DNA from: Pedobacter sp. FW305-3-2-15-E-R2A2
GTDB lineage: Bacteria; Bacteroidota; Bacteroidia; Sphingobacteriales; Sphingobacteriaceae
DNA: 64,000 nucleotides
Assembly: GCF_038446955.1 (NCBI RefSeq)
Contig: NZ_CP151803.1
Span: 5,332,001 to 5,396,000, forward strand
Reading direction: 5' to 3'
The position numbers and the translations under genes were made by a program. The notes beneath the pieces were generated by a model, which searched no databases, was not told where the DNA came from, and worked only from the letters and a program-made list of their open reading frames with translations. Position 1 is the stretch's first letter; every line of letters begins with the position of its first letter. Below, piece after piece: positions 9,196 to 18,644 of this stretch.

Positions 9196-10659
9196 TTACA
9201 AGGTTATAGGATATCCGATGTAAGAGCAGACCTTAAGTCCGTCGCCATCCGCTGCGTTTCCCCGTTGCATCCTGTAATCCATCGTGGCAGAAGCACCGAC
9301 CGGATCCTGGCAATTTATTACCCAGTTCTTACCAGATCCGGTGATGTTCAATACACTATTGCCTGATATTTTGTAAGCATTTCCTCTTGAATTGCTATAA
9401 ACGGATTGCGTAACGGCTTTATCGTAGCTGATCAACACTGAATTCCCTGATCTGACGGCCTTTGTAATTTGAGCAGGCAGCAGATCACTAGCAGGATTAG
9501 AAATGGCCTGATTCATTTTATAAATATTAATCAGGCCACTGCCCGGGTTAAAACTAAAATCATCGGCACCACTTACTGTAACTGTATTTATTGTCCCTCC
9601 TTTTAAAACCAGAGACATATCCCTCCACTTATTTCGTGCAGAAACATTAGAGAGATCCAGTGTTACCATCAATTCCCGACCATTCAGGATCTGACTCGTT
9701 AACGCCAGGTCTTTCACCTCAAAGTATTCGGAAAATTCCTGCATACCAGCCATCCAGACCGTATCGTTATTTCCGGGATGGTTTCTAATATATTGGATTA
9801 GATTTTTCCATTGATCAAATGTATCACTGTTGGCATCCTTTAAACCATGAGAAAACCAATGTCCAACATAATTCGCGGACCCATCCTGATTTCCGGTAAT
9901 CACTGTATTTACCAGATCTTTTATCGCGTCAAGGTCCCCGGGATTCCCCTCTCCGGTATAGAGTCTGTTAAAAAGCAACTTATCACGTCTGAAATTACCC
10001 GCATTGAGCTTTCCTCCCCAGTACACTCCGTAAGTATCTGCAGTAGCTCCTTCAAAATCATCTCTCGCAGGATCACCAAATGAGCTGCCCACCATGAGAT
10101 AACCAAGATTCGGTGCAGTATTGGCATAACCTTCATCAACCGTCGGGATAACAAATGTTCTATGTCTCCATCCTGTTTCATTAAAAGTGATGCGTTCATT
10201 CTCTTTTACCTGGAAGAGTTTATCGTAGCCGGAGTGCGCATGACTATGATTAGACAAGTCAAATCCACCGGCGACAATTTCCTTATACTGCGCCCAGCTC
10301 GTGAGGTAGTCATTTCCCGCAGCTCCCGTTTTGGGCGTTGCCGTATTGAAAGCAAAAGTCATTTTGTAGGTTACTGCTTTACCCGCGCCATCAGTATACC
10401 TGACACCAGGATAAATTACGCCATCTGCAGCAACAATACCCCCTTTAAGATAGGCATAACCGATGGTGTAATCCTCTACAAAACCATCGTCCTTTGCCAT
10501 GATAAATCCTGACTTCTTATTGTACTTTAATACTGAAAAATCAACTGAAGGATTACTAAACCCCTCATTAAGCGTAATTCTAATTTCCACTTTTTTTGAA
10601 GGATCAGGAGGTGTTATTCCTCCCGATTTCCTTAAATTCCGGCCTTTAATTCTTACCAT
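9196..10659 (-). CDS. CE4-type polysaccharide deacetylase-like tail protein (copy A)
   Basis: 487 aa, no signal peptide. After a 50-residue N-terminal strand-rich segment comes a NodB-like deacetylase core: an acidic motif with D57-D58, and H138-S-H-A-H142, which fits the HSxxH metal-binding motif of family CE4. Residues about 330-487 form a beta-rich C-terminal region. CE4 enzymes remove acetyl groups from glycans such as peptidoglycan, chitin-like or capsular polymers; the substrate here is unknown. It is encoded 2 bp behind a fibre gene in a tail cassette, so it is likely a virion- or tailocin-borne enzyme that modifies the target surface polysaccharide. Confidence 0.65.
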   Translation of the reverse strand: MVRIKGRNLRKSGGITPPDPSKKVEIRITLNEGFSNPSVDFSVLKYNKKSGFIMAKDDGFVEDYTIGYAYLKGGIVAADGVIYPGVRYTDGAGKAVTYKMTFAFNTATPKTGAAGNDYLTSWAQYKEIVAGGFDLSNHSHAHSGYDKLFQVKENERITFNETGWRHRTFVIPTVDEGYANTAPNLGYLMVGSSFGDPARDDFEGATADTYGVYWGGKLNAGNFRRDKLLFNRLYTGEGNPGDLDAIKDLVNTVITGNQDGSANYVGHWFSHGLKDANSDTFDQWKNLIQYIRNHPGNNDTVWMAGMQEFSEYFEVKDLALTSQILNGRELMVTLDLSNVSARNKWRDMSLVLKGGTINTVTVSGADDFSFNPGSGLINIYKMNQAISNPASDLLPAQITKAVRSGNSVLISYDKAVTQSVYSNSRGNAYKISGNSVLNITGSGKNWVINCQDPVGASATMDYRMQRGNAADGDGLKVCSYIGYPITL

Positions 10660-10661
10660 AA

Positions 10662-12323
10662 TTATCCTACCGTTAAGCCTGACTGAACAACATTAACCAA
10701 ATGCTGACCAGGCGTATCTGTATACACTTTCACATATAAATCCGATGCGGGTTGTACCCCCGTATTCAAGATTGTCCATGACGTTCCGGCATCCGTACTA
10801 TATTCCGAATAGATATTGATTCCATCAGCTCTCATCCTGGCTTTTGACTGCGTAGAGATCGGCAATGATGGGCTGATCGGATATTGTCCGTTTTTTCCAC
10901 CAATTATTCTATTATTGTCAATCCCCTGAATCCTAAAGGACATCGAAGCATTAGATTCCCTTGAAGCCCCCACTGATAAACCTAAAAAGATACCATTTGA
11001 AGTCTGAGCATTTGGTGCAGCCAAATCAAACATCACAAAGCCAGATCCGCCAGCCGGCAATCTTACTGAAGAGGAAGCCCAGGCATAGTTATCATTGTCG
11101 CCAGCTATGGAGATCAGACTGTTACCATTGATCGTAAGCGCAGCAGCTTCTCTCCAGGTGGTTACCGGAATTGTTGCAGCTAAAGCAACGGTAAACGGAG
11201 CACTATTAAATAGTGTAGCCGAGTTATTATTAATGCCCGGAACAGCTTTCACTCTAACTCCGATTTCGCCAATGGCTTTGGCAACATTTCCCACATAATA
11301 TGGCTTCTCAGCTACCGTGCTCCATGAAGTCCCCGCATCTAAGGTGATTTCGTAGTTCGAAGGAATTGAAAATCCAGGACTATAGGTCCAGTTAAACAAA
11401 TCTGCCGTATTATCAGTCACCGGGTTAACAGGAGCTGATGGCGTATCCAGAGTTTTACTAAAAGCGGTATTGTTAAACAAGGTTGCCGACACCGTTCTGC
11501 CAGCTTCAGCTTTTATCCTGACTCCTACCTGGCCAATGGCCTTGTTCAGATTACCAATCAGAACCGGTTTCACTGTTGCCGGCGAATAAGTATTCCCTCC
11601 GTCAATTGTATATTCATAATTACTAATGCTCTGGTACCCGGCTGAATTGGTCCAATCAAAGGTGTTCGTATTGTCATTTACCACACCAGAAGTTGGTGCA
11701 GGAGGTGTAATATCTCCTGTTAATAAGGTTGTTTTTGATCCTGAAGACCAATTTCCTGGCGCAAATCCTGATGCCATTGCTCTCACCCGATAATAATAAG
11801 TTGTATTCGCAATTAAATCAGATTCAGAAAAACTCAATAACGATCCGTTATAAACAACAACAGCATTATTAAAAAACTCATTTTCAGACCGCTGTACAGA
11901 ATAAAACTGAGCATCGGTAATTCCGGTCCAACTTAACGGTATGGAGTTTACTGAAGCTGTCCCCAGCGTTAACAATGTATTTCCCAACTTCTCCAATGAA
12001 CCCGATGGTATTGGTCCCCAGGAAAATCCAGCGAGTCCACCCCCATAAAGGATTTTTTCTATACCGGCTTGAAATCCAGGTAAGGCCTTAAGATATTCTT
12101 CAGCACTTGCCTGCCCTCCCGAACCATTCAAAGCAAATGGATCAGCTTCTGTACCAGAACCTTTAAGCCCTGTAAAAAAGAGGTCAGGTAATTTTGCAAG
12201 CAAGACTTTACCATCTGGATCAAACCCGTCATATATATCATTTATCGCGGCTTTAAAAGCATTGTATTCCTGCGCGCTATGTGTATGCCCCGACTGCTTG
12301 TCGGGCGTTGTTATTTTTGCCAT
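10662..12323 (-). CDS. Tail fibre-like protein with fibronectin type III domain (copy A)
   Basis: 553 aa. The N-terminal region carries GSGTEADPF, equivalent to the motif in copy B; then a fibronectin III-like domain (about 120-205, YYYRVRA strand), two tandem modules of about 83 residues (starting near APTSGVVND and SAPVNPVTD, each with SNYE-T-D-G and a KAIG-(Q/E)-(V/I)-GVR segment), and a C-terminal beta module with the pattern IYSEYS-DAG-SW. Compared with copy B it has one extra 83-residue module, which accounts for the length difference. The stop overlaps the upstream Dit-like stop/start by one base. Probably an adhesive tip fibre; no enzymatic motif is seen. Confidence 0.7.
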   Translation of the reverse strand: MAKITTPDKQSGHTHSAQEYNAFKAAINDIYDGFDPDGKVLLAKLPDLFFTGLKGSGTEADPFALNGSGGQASAEEYLKALPGFQAGIEKILYGGGLAGFSWGPIPSGSLEKLGNTLLTLGTASVNSIPLSWTGITDAQFYSVQRSENEFFNNAVVVYNGSLLSFSESDLIANTTYYYRVRAMASGFAPGNWSSGSKTTLLTGDITPPAPTSGVVNDNTNTFDWTNSAGYQSISNYEYTIDGGNTYSPATVKPVLIGNLNKAIGQVGVRIKAEAGRTVSATLFNNTAFSKTLDTPSAPVNPVTDNTADLFNWTYSPGFSIPSNYEITLDAGTSWSTVAEKPYYVGNVAKAIGEIGVRVKAVPGINNNSATLFNSAPFTVALAATIPVTTWREAAALTINGNSLISIAGDNDNYAWASSSVRLPAGGSGFVMFDLAAPNAQTSNGIFLGLSVGASRESNASMSFRIQGIDNNRIIGGKNGQYPISPSLPISTQSKARMRADGINIYSEYSTDAGTSWTILNTGVQPASDLYVKVYTDTPGQHLVNVVQSGLTVG

Positions 12324-13504
12324 TATAATAAGTTGTAAGAAAAGGTAAATGGAAATACATTAGTTATGGGTTGGTCTCTGGAAATGATTTTCGTAAACGC
12401 CTCAGAGCTGTTCCCATTGCTATCTCTGGCCGTTAATTTCAAGTGGTAAACACCTCGGTTGTCAATGCCCTTTACCAGGGGAAACAACGTATCCTCATTA
12501 AGGATATTGAGCGACAATCCGAATGGCTCAGTATAGGCCAATTCCCACAAAACAGAAACAATTAAAGCTCCACTTCTTGGAGTTACGGAAGCAGATGTAA
12601 TCAATATCTGATTTATTGAGGGGTCTAAAGTATAATCATTGCCTGCGTTTACCACTGGCGGCAAAAGGGCCAATACCCCTACATTGCCGCCAGTGATTTT
12701 ACATTCCAGCATTCCGGTCATCCGGTTGACATGACTAAACACATTCGTTACCTTAAAGCCATCCTTGACAAAAAAACTAAAAGGAGTTCCTCTTTCAGGC
12801 ACAAAAACCCTCATTCCAGGTGCAGCTAACAAAGCAGACAACGAACTTATTTTATTTTTGAAATCTACCAAACCTGACTGGTCAATAAATATTTTAAGGT
12901 TCAGTTCGTTTGTTTCCGTTTTTGTAACAGCGTAGCCCTCTTTCCCCCAAACATTCACCGTTTGGGATCTAGGGGCAGGCCTATTGAATTGTCCTCCATT
13001 GGAGGAAACCAATACACCACCCAATTCCTTAAAGCTAATTCCGTCTATACCATAAGATGCCCCAGTGGCGACAGGAAGTACACCATTCATTTCAACTACC
13101 GGTTCGCGAAAGCTAAAAGAAATTTTCAGCGCATGGTCTCCTAAAAAATTACCCAATACCGGTTCATTTACATAAACCTGATAGGTTCCCCATTTGCATG
13201 TCAGAGGAACGAGATCTGTAAAACCATCAATCTGTTTAAATACAGAGGTAGCTTTACTCTGGCAATCTGCTCTATTCGAGCCATAGATATAACCAGTTAG
13301 TGAAATGCTCCTTCCTCCAAATTGAATTTCCGATGCAGAAACATAAGGCTCGATACTGTGTTCATCTCCCCAGCTATGGAATGTCTTTCCAATTCGGGCA
13401 GGCATATCAAAGCATCCTGTTAAGGCAATATTACTTTCGTTTTGCTTTCCGGCAATGAATCCGAAACTCCCAAGATCTATATTATTCAATCTGTACGTAT
13501 TCAT
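12323..13504 (-). CDS. Dit-like distal tail protein with PKD domain (copy A)
   Basis: 393 aa, starting MNTYRLNNIDLGSFGF. Two related halves (about 1-135 and 145-275) are followed by a PKD-like domain (about 283-375, PPVVNAGNDYTL ... YHLKLTARDSNG). It begins 1 bp after the tape-measure stop codon, exactly where siphophages encode Dit, which is the main reason for the assignment of the whole paralog family. It is the most diverged of the three copies and may be the ancestral one that caps the tail tube; whether copies B and C assemble into the same particle cannot be seen from sequence. Confidence 0.65.
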   Translation of the reverse strand: MNTYRLNNIDLGSFGFIAGKQNESNIALTGCFDMPARIGKTFHSWGDEHSIEPYVSASEIQFGGRSISLTGYIYGSNRADCQSKATSVFKQIDGFTDLVPLTCKWGTYQVYVNEPVLGNFLGDHALKISFSFREPVVEMNGVLPVATGASYGIDGISFKELGGVLVSSNGGQFNRPAPRSQTVNVWGKEGYAVTKTETNELNLKIFIDQSGLVDFKNKISSLSALLAAPGMRVFVPERGTPFSFFVKDGFKVTNVFSHVNRMTGMLECKITGGNVGVLALLPPVVNAGNDYTLDPSINQILITSASVTPRSGALIVSVLWELAYTEPFGLSLNILNEDTLFPLVKGIDNRGVYHLKLTARDSNGNSSEAFTKIISRDQPITNVFPFTFSYNLL

Positions 13505-13505
13505 A

Positions 13506-16500
13506 TTATCCTAATGACCTGGTTCCCATTGATGGCTGAGTATTCACAATGATCTGATCCAGTTTACCAGAAATCCCATCTGTATTGTTCGCTGTTCTGT
13601 AGGTATTTGACTCGATCTTTAAAGCGACATCAAAGTTTGACCTGGCTACATTCAATAGCTCCATGGCATTTACTCCAACAGTATTTACCACCGCATTTCT
13701 CTCCATAGATAAAGTAACAAGCTGCTTTGTTAGGTCAAATTGTCCCCTCCATAATCCGGTAAGCACGCCCGCGGTCTCTTCTGTTATTTCTCTTTTTATA
13801 CTGCTTGCTCCGGTTAATCCAGATGGACCTGCACCACCACTTGAAGGGTCCCTGCCAGTGATTTTTTTAAGCGCCTCATATTCTTTTGCCGCATTTGCCA
13901 TGGAATTGTTAAAGATGCCTTCCAGCTCTGAAATCTCGGTATCGGTTAACTCTTCCCCGCTTACTCCTCTTTTTGCAAACTCCTTATAGAAATTCTCCAT
14001 AGCTCCCGCAAGGATCTTGTTCTTAAAAATGCTGAGGGCAGCATCGTCCATTGTTTGCTTAAAGAAATCAGCAAGATCCTGAGCACCTGTCTTCCCTTCT
14101 TTAAACATTCCTAAAAGGCTGTTTGTAAGGTTATCAGAATTCGTTCCGGTGAATATCTCGTTGGTCTGTTTAGCCAAATCAGCAATTGCCTTTTCCGCAT
14201 CAAAACCTTTCTGTTCCAGTTCCTTTAACCTTTCTACTAACGCTTTGGCATCTCCTTCCAGTTTCCCCTGGGAGAGCAATTGACTTAACTGACCGTAGTC
14301 TTTCCCCTCGAGGCTTTCATAAGTCTTGATGACTTTGGCTTTTCTGAACCAGGTCCCGTGCTTATAGGTTTCACTGGCAATACTGCTCATTCCACTCAGC
14401 TTGCCCATGATCTCCTCAGACTCCTGTTTCCAGCCAGCCATCTGATCCTGACGGATTTTAAGCTCATCCTTTATCCCATTCAGCGCTGTTTTATTATCGC
14501 GAACACGTTGTAAAGCCCGTTCCTTCAAAGAATCCTGATACTCCCTTTCTCCTTTAATTGCATTTGAGTAAAAGTCAGCCACCTCCTTTTTAGCTTTTTC
14601 GTTCATTTCCCGAACGCGTTTACCAATCGAGAATAATGTTCCAACTGCTTTTATTGCAGAACCTACAATTTTTGCAGGATCTCCCGACACGATGGATCCA
14701 GCAAGATCTCCTGCAGCCCCTGCAAGCTGTCCGATCGTATCCATGGTATAACCAGCTTCTGTATCTACTCCTCCCAATGCCTGAGACATCATTGAGGCTG
14801 CATCAGATGCCAGACCTAAACCAGTGGACAAACCCTGTAAAGCTTTATTATCTTTCAGGCTGTTCATGAAACCTTTTAATCCCCTGGCATTGATGTCATC
14901 CATCTTAGATTTGACTTCAACAAGCTCTGCGTTAAGGTCCTTAATTGCCTTCTCATTAACAGGATCCTTTTCACCTGTCCTGGAACTACGTTCCCCCAGA
15001 TTGCTAACGATGGCATTTTTCCGTCTTTCAAGTGCCTGAAAATTGGATTTACCAACGCCTGAATGTAAACGAACTTCCAGGTCTTTCAAATTGCCGGCAA
15101 TTCCAGATTTAACATCTCCAGTAATACTGGGATCATCGAGTAAGGAGCGCATGGTCGCGATTTGTTTTTCTATCTGCTCTCTGGTTAAGATCAACGTATC
15201 CTTACTGAGTTTTTTATAGATCACACTTTTCTGAAAAGCCTCTTCTTTTGCTGCATTAATTCCAGCGTCATGACCCGCTTTTAAATTTTTAAGTTGCTCA
15301 TCATCAATCTTTCCCCCCTGACCTTTCTTCAGTGCCCTGACTTTCTCATCGAAATCTTTCTCCAGCGCCAATTTCTTTTGAGCAAAAGTCTCCGCCTCCT
15401 TGTAAGCTTTGACGAAACGTTCTGTTTCCTGATCTTGTTTCTGCTTTGCAAATTCTGTGCTTTCATCTGATAAAATGGCCAATTTCTTTTTATCCGCAAC
15501 GGTCGGATCTTTTTTTGAATTTAACTCCGCTTCCTTTGATCTCAGGTATGCACCATAATCTTCAAAATTATTTAAGCTTAACTTGAATCTTTTATCCGCC
15601 TCCTCCTTGCCGACCTTTGTTTTAAACTCCTCGTATTCTGCAAATAATGTTTTCTTTGAAGAAATTTCACCCTTTAAATTCATGATATCCTTTTCAGCCA
15701 GGAATTTATCCGTGTCACGTACCTGAAGCTGTTTAATGATAGATATAGCTTCACTACCAGCTTTTATCTCTTTTGCTTTAGAAAGCTTTCCTGCATATTT
15801 ATTAATAATACCCTGTAATCCCTCTTCTTCAGTTTTACTTCCTGAACCAGCTTCTCTTTTAAGCTCTTCCAGAAATTTTTTCCTCTCATCGTTTTTCGGA
15901 TTTACAGGTTTATTTTGGCTACTATATTGTTTTAAGACCTTATCTAACTTATCAACTTTTTTACGATAATTCAGAATACTCTCATCACCAGGAGCTAATG
16001 CATCAATAATACCTTCAGTAGTTCCCTTTAACTTAGTCAGAGCCGCCTTATTTGGAGCAAGTTTCAGCAGCTTATCAAAATTAGACATGATATTCCCCTG
16101 CGCAAAAACATTATTAAATTTCTGGTACTCCCCACCTTTTAACCCTGTGAGGGTTTCATTTCTGGCATCTTTCTCTTCAGCTATCTTCCCTTGAACTCCT
16201 TTGCCATTTTTACCTTTCAAAATATCCTTCTGGGCATTTAAAAATGTATTTTTCCTATCATTAATAATCCCCGCTTCCGCGGCGCTTCCACTAGTCAGCT
16301 CATTCAACCAGGAACTCCAGCTTAAACCTTGTGAAGTTGGTGCAAATGTCCTCTTTAAGGATATCCAAAGTTTATCCAATGTTCCCACGGCCTCAATACC
16401 ATCGGTATTCAGCGCTTTGAGTTTTTTTTCAAGCTCTTTATAAGAGCTATACTCACTTTCTACTGAAGCAGCAGACTTAACTGAATTAAGATAGCTACGA

Positions 16501-17852
16501 ATAGCCCCATCTGCTCCACCTGCTGCAACCGCCTCCAATGAATACTTCTCCAAAACTCCATTGGTAGTTGCATTCAATTCGTCATAAGCTGCTTTTTGTT
16601 CGACTTTCGTTCTCGTATAATCACTAATAATATTGATCAGCCCTTTTATTCTTTCTTCCTCATCTTCGAAAGCCACAGCCCCTTTTCGTCTAGCCTTCTC
16701 AAGCGACTCTTCGGCAATTTCAGCAGCATCTTGATACTGGAGATAAGAATAACCAATTGCAACTAAGGCACCTATTACTGCAGTGTATGCAGCCGTACTA
16801 AGCATTAATGCAGTCTGTTTACTTGTTAAAACTGTAATAATTTTCTCTTTAGCCACAAGTATACCATATTGCAATACCTCTATAGCCGACCATACTCTTG
16901 TAGCAGCACCCAGAGAATTGGTTGCGGTAGCCGAAAATATGATTGCAATATTCGTTACAGCTAAAGCTGTTTTATACGCTCCATAAATTATAACCAATCC
17001 CTGTATCGCTTCGATAACTCTCTCATAATTATCTACTAAGGCAATAGCAGCTTCTATTCCATTCCCTAATAGTCCTTCCTGATTTTGTCCTAATGTATTC
17101 AACATAGTTTCCCAGGAACTGTTCAGATGTTCAAGTTGGCCATTAAGCGTTTGCGACTGAGTACTCATTACTCCATAGAAACTTCCTCCAACATTAGTCA
17201 TCCTTTGAAATGCCTCCTCGATAAGTGGAAAGCCAACCTGTCCGGTTGATACCAATTCAGAAACCTTTTCTTTGCTTTTACTAAGTATCTCGGCCAGTTC
17301 CTCATAAATCGGAATGCCAGTTTTCGCCAAGTCATCTACGTCTGTTAGAGATATATTTTCTTTGCTTTTCAGTGCACTATATACATTTGCTAAATTCCCG
17401 ATTGGGGATGACGTGGCAATAGCGACTTCACCCAACATCTTTAATTCGGTCATTACCGTTTTCGTCGAGGAACCATAAACGAGCATTTGTCTGGCAGCAT
17501 CAGCCGTTTCTTTAAGTCCAAAAGGTGTTCTTCCAGCAAAAGAAGAAAGATTTGCCATCAAGACATCAGCAGACGACTTACTTTTAAGTAATGTTGAGAA
17601 AGTGATTTCCAATTGTTGATACTCCCCTCTAACCTTAGCTACAGATTTCACGAATTCACCTATACTCTCAAAGGAAAAGATGCTATTCGCGAATTCAGTC
17701 ATTTTTTTCGCAAAGGTTTCCAATTCCCCATTCTGATTGGTGATCTGATCAGTCATCGATCCTACATTCACTTCCATACGTCCTATAGCCGCCTGAAACT
17801 GTGAATCGTCCAGTGTACTTCTAAAATTTAAATTTCCTTCTGCTGTGCTCAT
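13506..17852 (-). CDS. Tail tape measure protein
   Basis: 1448 aa. Residues about 70-270 match the tape-measure N-terminal domain (segments such as QLEITFSTLLKSK and MLVYGSSTKTVM), followed by hydrophobic stretches around 280-370 that could form membrane-inserting helices, then a long Lys/Glu-rich coiled-coil region (about 600-1030), a glycine/alanine-rich hydrophobic patch (about 1050-1120) and a C-terminal helical part. It sets tail length and probably helps the tip cross the target membrane. By the usual rule of about 1.5 angstrom per residue the tail would be roughly 200 nm. It starts 1 bp after the chaperone-extension frame and is followed by Dit copy A. Confidence 0.9.
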   Translation of the reverse strand: MSTAEGNLNFRSTLDDSQFQAAIGRMEVNVGSMTDQITNQNGELETFAKKMTEFANSIFSFESIGEFVKSVAKVRGEYQQLEITFSTLLKSKSSADVLMANLSSFAGRTPFGLKETADAARQMLVYGSSTKTVMTELKMLGEVAIATSSPIGNLANVYSALKSKENISLTDVDDLAKTGIPIYEELAEILSKSKEKVSELVSTGQVGFPLIEEAFQRMTNVGGSFYGVMSTQSQTLNGQLEHLNSSWETMLNTLGQNQEGLLGNGIEAAIALVDNYERVIEAIQGLVIIYGAYKTALAVTNIAIIFSATATNSLGAATRVWSAIEVLQYGILVAKEKIITVLTSKQTALMLSTAAYTAVIGALVAIGYSYLQYQDAAEIAEESLEKARRKGAVAFEDEEERIKGLINIISDYTRTKVEQKAAYDELNATTNGVLEKYSLEAVAAGGADGAIRSYLNSVKSAASVESEYSSYKELEKKLKALNTDGIEAVGTLDKLWISLKRTFAPTSQGLSWSSWLNELTSGSAAEAGIINDRKNTFLNAQKDILKGKNGKGVQGKIAEEKDARNETLTGLKGGEYQKFNNVFAQGNIMSNFDKLLKLAPNKAALTKLKGTTEGIIDALAPGDESILNYRKKVDKLDKVLKQYSSQNKPVNPKNDERKKFLEELKREAGSGSKTEEEGLQGIINKYAGKLSKAKEIKAGSEAISIIKQLQVRDTDKFLAEKDIMNLKGEISSKKTLFAEYEEFKTKVGKEEADKRFKLSLNNFEDYGAYLRSKEAELNSKKDPTVADKKKLAILSDESTEFAKQKQDQETERFVKAYKEAETFAQKKLALEKDFDEKVRALKKGQGGKIDDEQLKNLKAGHDAGINAAKEEAFQKSVIYKKLSKDTLILTREQIEKQIATMRSLLDDPSITGDVKSGIAGNLKDLEVRLHSGVGKSNFQALERRKNAIVSNLGERSSRTGEKDPVNEKAIKDLNAELVEVKSKMDDINARGLKGFMNSLKDNKALQGLSTGLGLASDAASMMSQALGGVDTEAGYTMDTIGQLAGAAGDLAGSIVSGDPAKIVGSAIKAVGTLFSIGKRVREMNEKAKKEVADFYSNAIKGEREYQDSLKERALQRVRDNKTALNGIKDELKIRQDQMAGWKQESEEIMGKLSGMSSIASETYKHGTWFRKAKVIKTYESLEGKDYGQLSQLLSQGKLEGDAKALVERLKELEQKGFDAEKAIADLAKQTNEIFTGTNSDNLTNSLLGMFKEGKTGAQDLADFFKQTMDDAALSIFKNKILAGAMENFYKEFAKRGVSGEELTDTEISELEGIFNNSMANAAKEYEALKKITGRDPSSGGAGPSGLTGASSIKREITEETAGVLTGLWRGQFDLTKQLVTLSMERNAVVNTVGVNAMELLNVARSNFDVALKIESNTYRTANNTDGISGKLDQIIVNTQPSMGTRSLG

Positions 17853-17853
17853 G

Positions 17854-18210
17854 TTAATATCCTTGTTTTCTTAATTCTAATTCTTCTTCTTCAGGAGAAA
17901 TGAACTCATCCTCCTCTTTTTTATCGGTATCTATCCCAGGTATGGTGGCCAGGTCCATTGTAAAATTCACCCAGCTCATGCCCCACAAAACCTCTGTTCT
18001 GCTGCATTTAAAATATTTTCGGTAACTCCCGAGTAAACTCCAGGGGCTATCAACTCCCCCGGCATCTTTAGGCTCATCTTGAACTATTCCTGTTCCGGAG
18101 CAGGATTCGCAGCCGGCTCCTCCACATTCAGCACACTTGCGCCGCTGATCAAGACGATAGAATTCATAAAACTGGCCACACCTGCCTGGCTCAGAGAAGC
18201 ATCCAGAATT
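17854..18210 (-). CDS. Tail assembly chaperone extension in the -1 frame (GT-like), with tandem CxxCxGxG motifs
   Basis: The frame is open from just after a stop at 18211-18213 to the stop at 17854-17856 (118 codons). It overlaps the last 127 bases of the chaperone gene in the -1 frame and has no ATG, GTG or TTG until near ATG 17979, so its first part can be made only by a -1 frameshift, as with lambda G/GT. The overlap encodes two adjacent zinc-finger motifs, CAECGGAG and CESCSGTG, like those of DnaJ. The rest has a WSLLGSYRKYF segment, an EVLWGMSWVNF segment and an acidic tail. I found no canonical X-XXY-YYZ slippery heptamer. Position between chaperone and tape measure is the classical one. 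Confidence 0.65.
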   Translation of the reverse strand, partial: NSGCFSEPGRCGQFYEFYRLDQRRKCAECGGAGCESCSGTGIVQDEPKDAGGVDSPWSLLGSYRKYFKCSRTEVLWGMSWVNFTMDLATIPGIDTDKKEEDEFISPEEEELELRKQGY

Positions 18211-18587
18211 TTAAGAAACTGCTGATCATCCATCCAGCGAAGACTGCGCAGCAGCTTCCTGGAAGGCTCCTTTTCTGTATTCTGAATACAAACCCCAACC
18301 ACATAGATGAAATCGTCTGTATGCTTCTGTATGGCCTCCCAGGCTTTAGTCAGGTTAACCTTTCCATTCTGAAAAATATCCTTGGGCAGGTTTACTGCCA
18401 CCGCAGAAACCCGATACCGGTTTCCTACTAAAATCGGACTGATCTTAAACACTTTCTTCGACTTCAAAAAGCCCTTTTTCATAAGGAGTTTCTGCAGTTT
18501 GCCAGCAGGTTTGATCTCGATCTCAATAGTTTTATTCTTCTGGGTTAAAGCCTCACCGACTTTCCTCAATATCTCTTGTTCTTGCAT
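18084..18587 (-). CDS. Tail assembly chaperone (G-like)
   Basis: 167 aa, mostly helical, with a basic N-terminal half (KKGFLKSKKVFKI) and a flexible acidic, Pro/Ala-rich C-terminus. No enzymatic motif is seen. It lies between the tail tube gene and the tape measure and its 3' end is overlapped by an open -1 frame, which together identify it as the G-type tail chaperone that binds the tape measure during tail assembly. The family assignment is by position and overlap rather than by a sequence motif. Confidence 0.7.
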   Translation of the reverse strand: MQEQEILRKVGEALTQKNKTIEIEIKPAGKLQKLLMKKGFLKSKKVFKISPILVGNRYRVSAVAVNLPKDIFQNGKVNLTKAWEAIQKHTDDFIYVVGVCIQNTEKEPSRKLLRSLRWMDDQQFLKILDASLSQAGVASFMNSIVLISGASVLNVEEPAANPAPEQE

Positions 18588-18644
18588 CTTTAATGAGTAA
18601 AGAGGGCGCCTTGTGGCACCCTCATTGTTAAACTAAACTCTACC

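Noticed and set aside
1..13504. Diversity-generating retroelement acting on the tip proteins
   Set aside because: No reverse transcriptase and no template/variable repeat pair were seen in this window.
17977..18072. Alternative small gene starting ATG AGC after the chaperone stop
   Set aside because: It gives only a short, unstructured peptide ending at a TGA, while the -1 frame has recognisable motifs.
18084..18210. Canonical slippery heptamer for the -1 shift
   Set aside because: I read the frame-0 codons across the overlap and found no X-XXY-YYZ. AGT-TTT allows only a single-site slip, so I did not mark a site.
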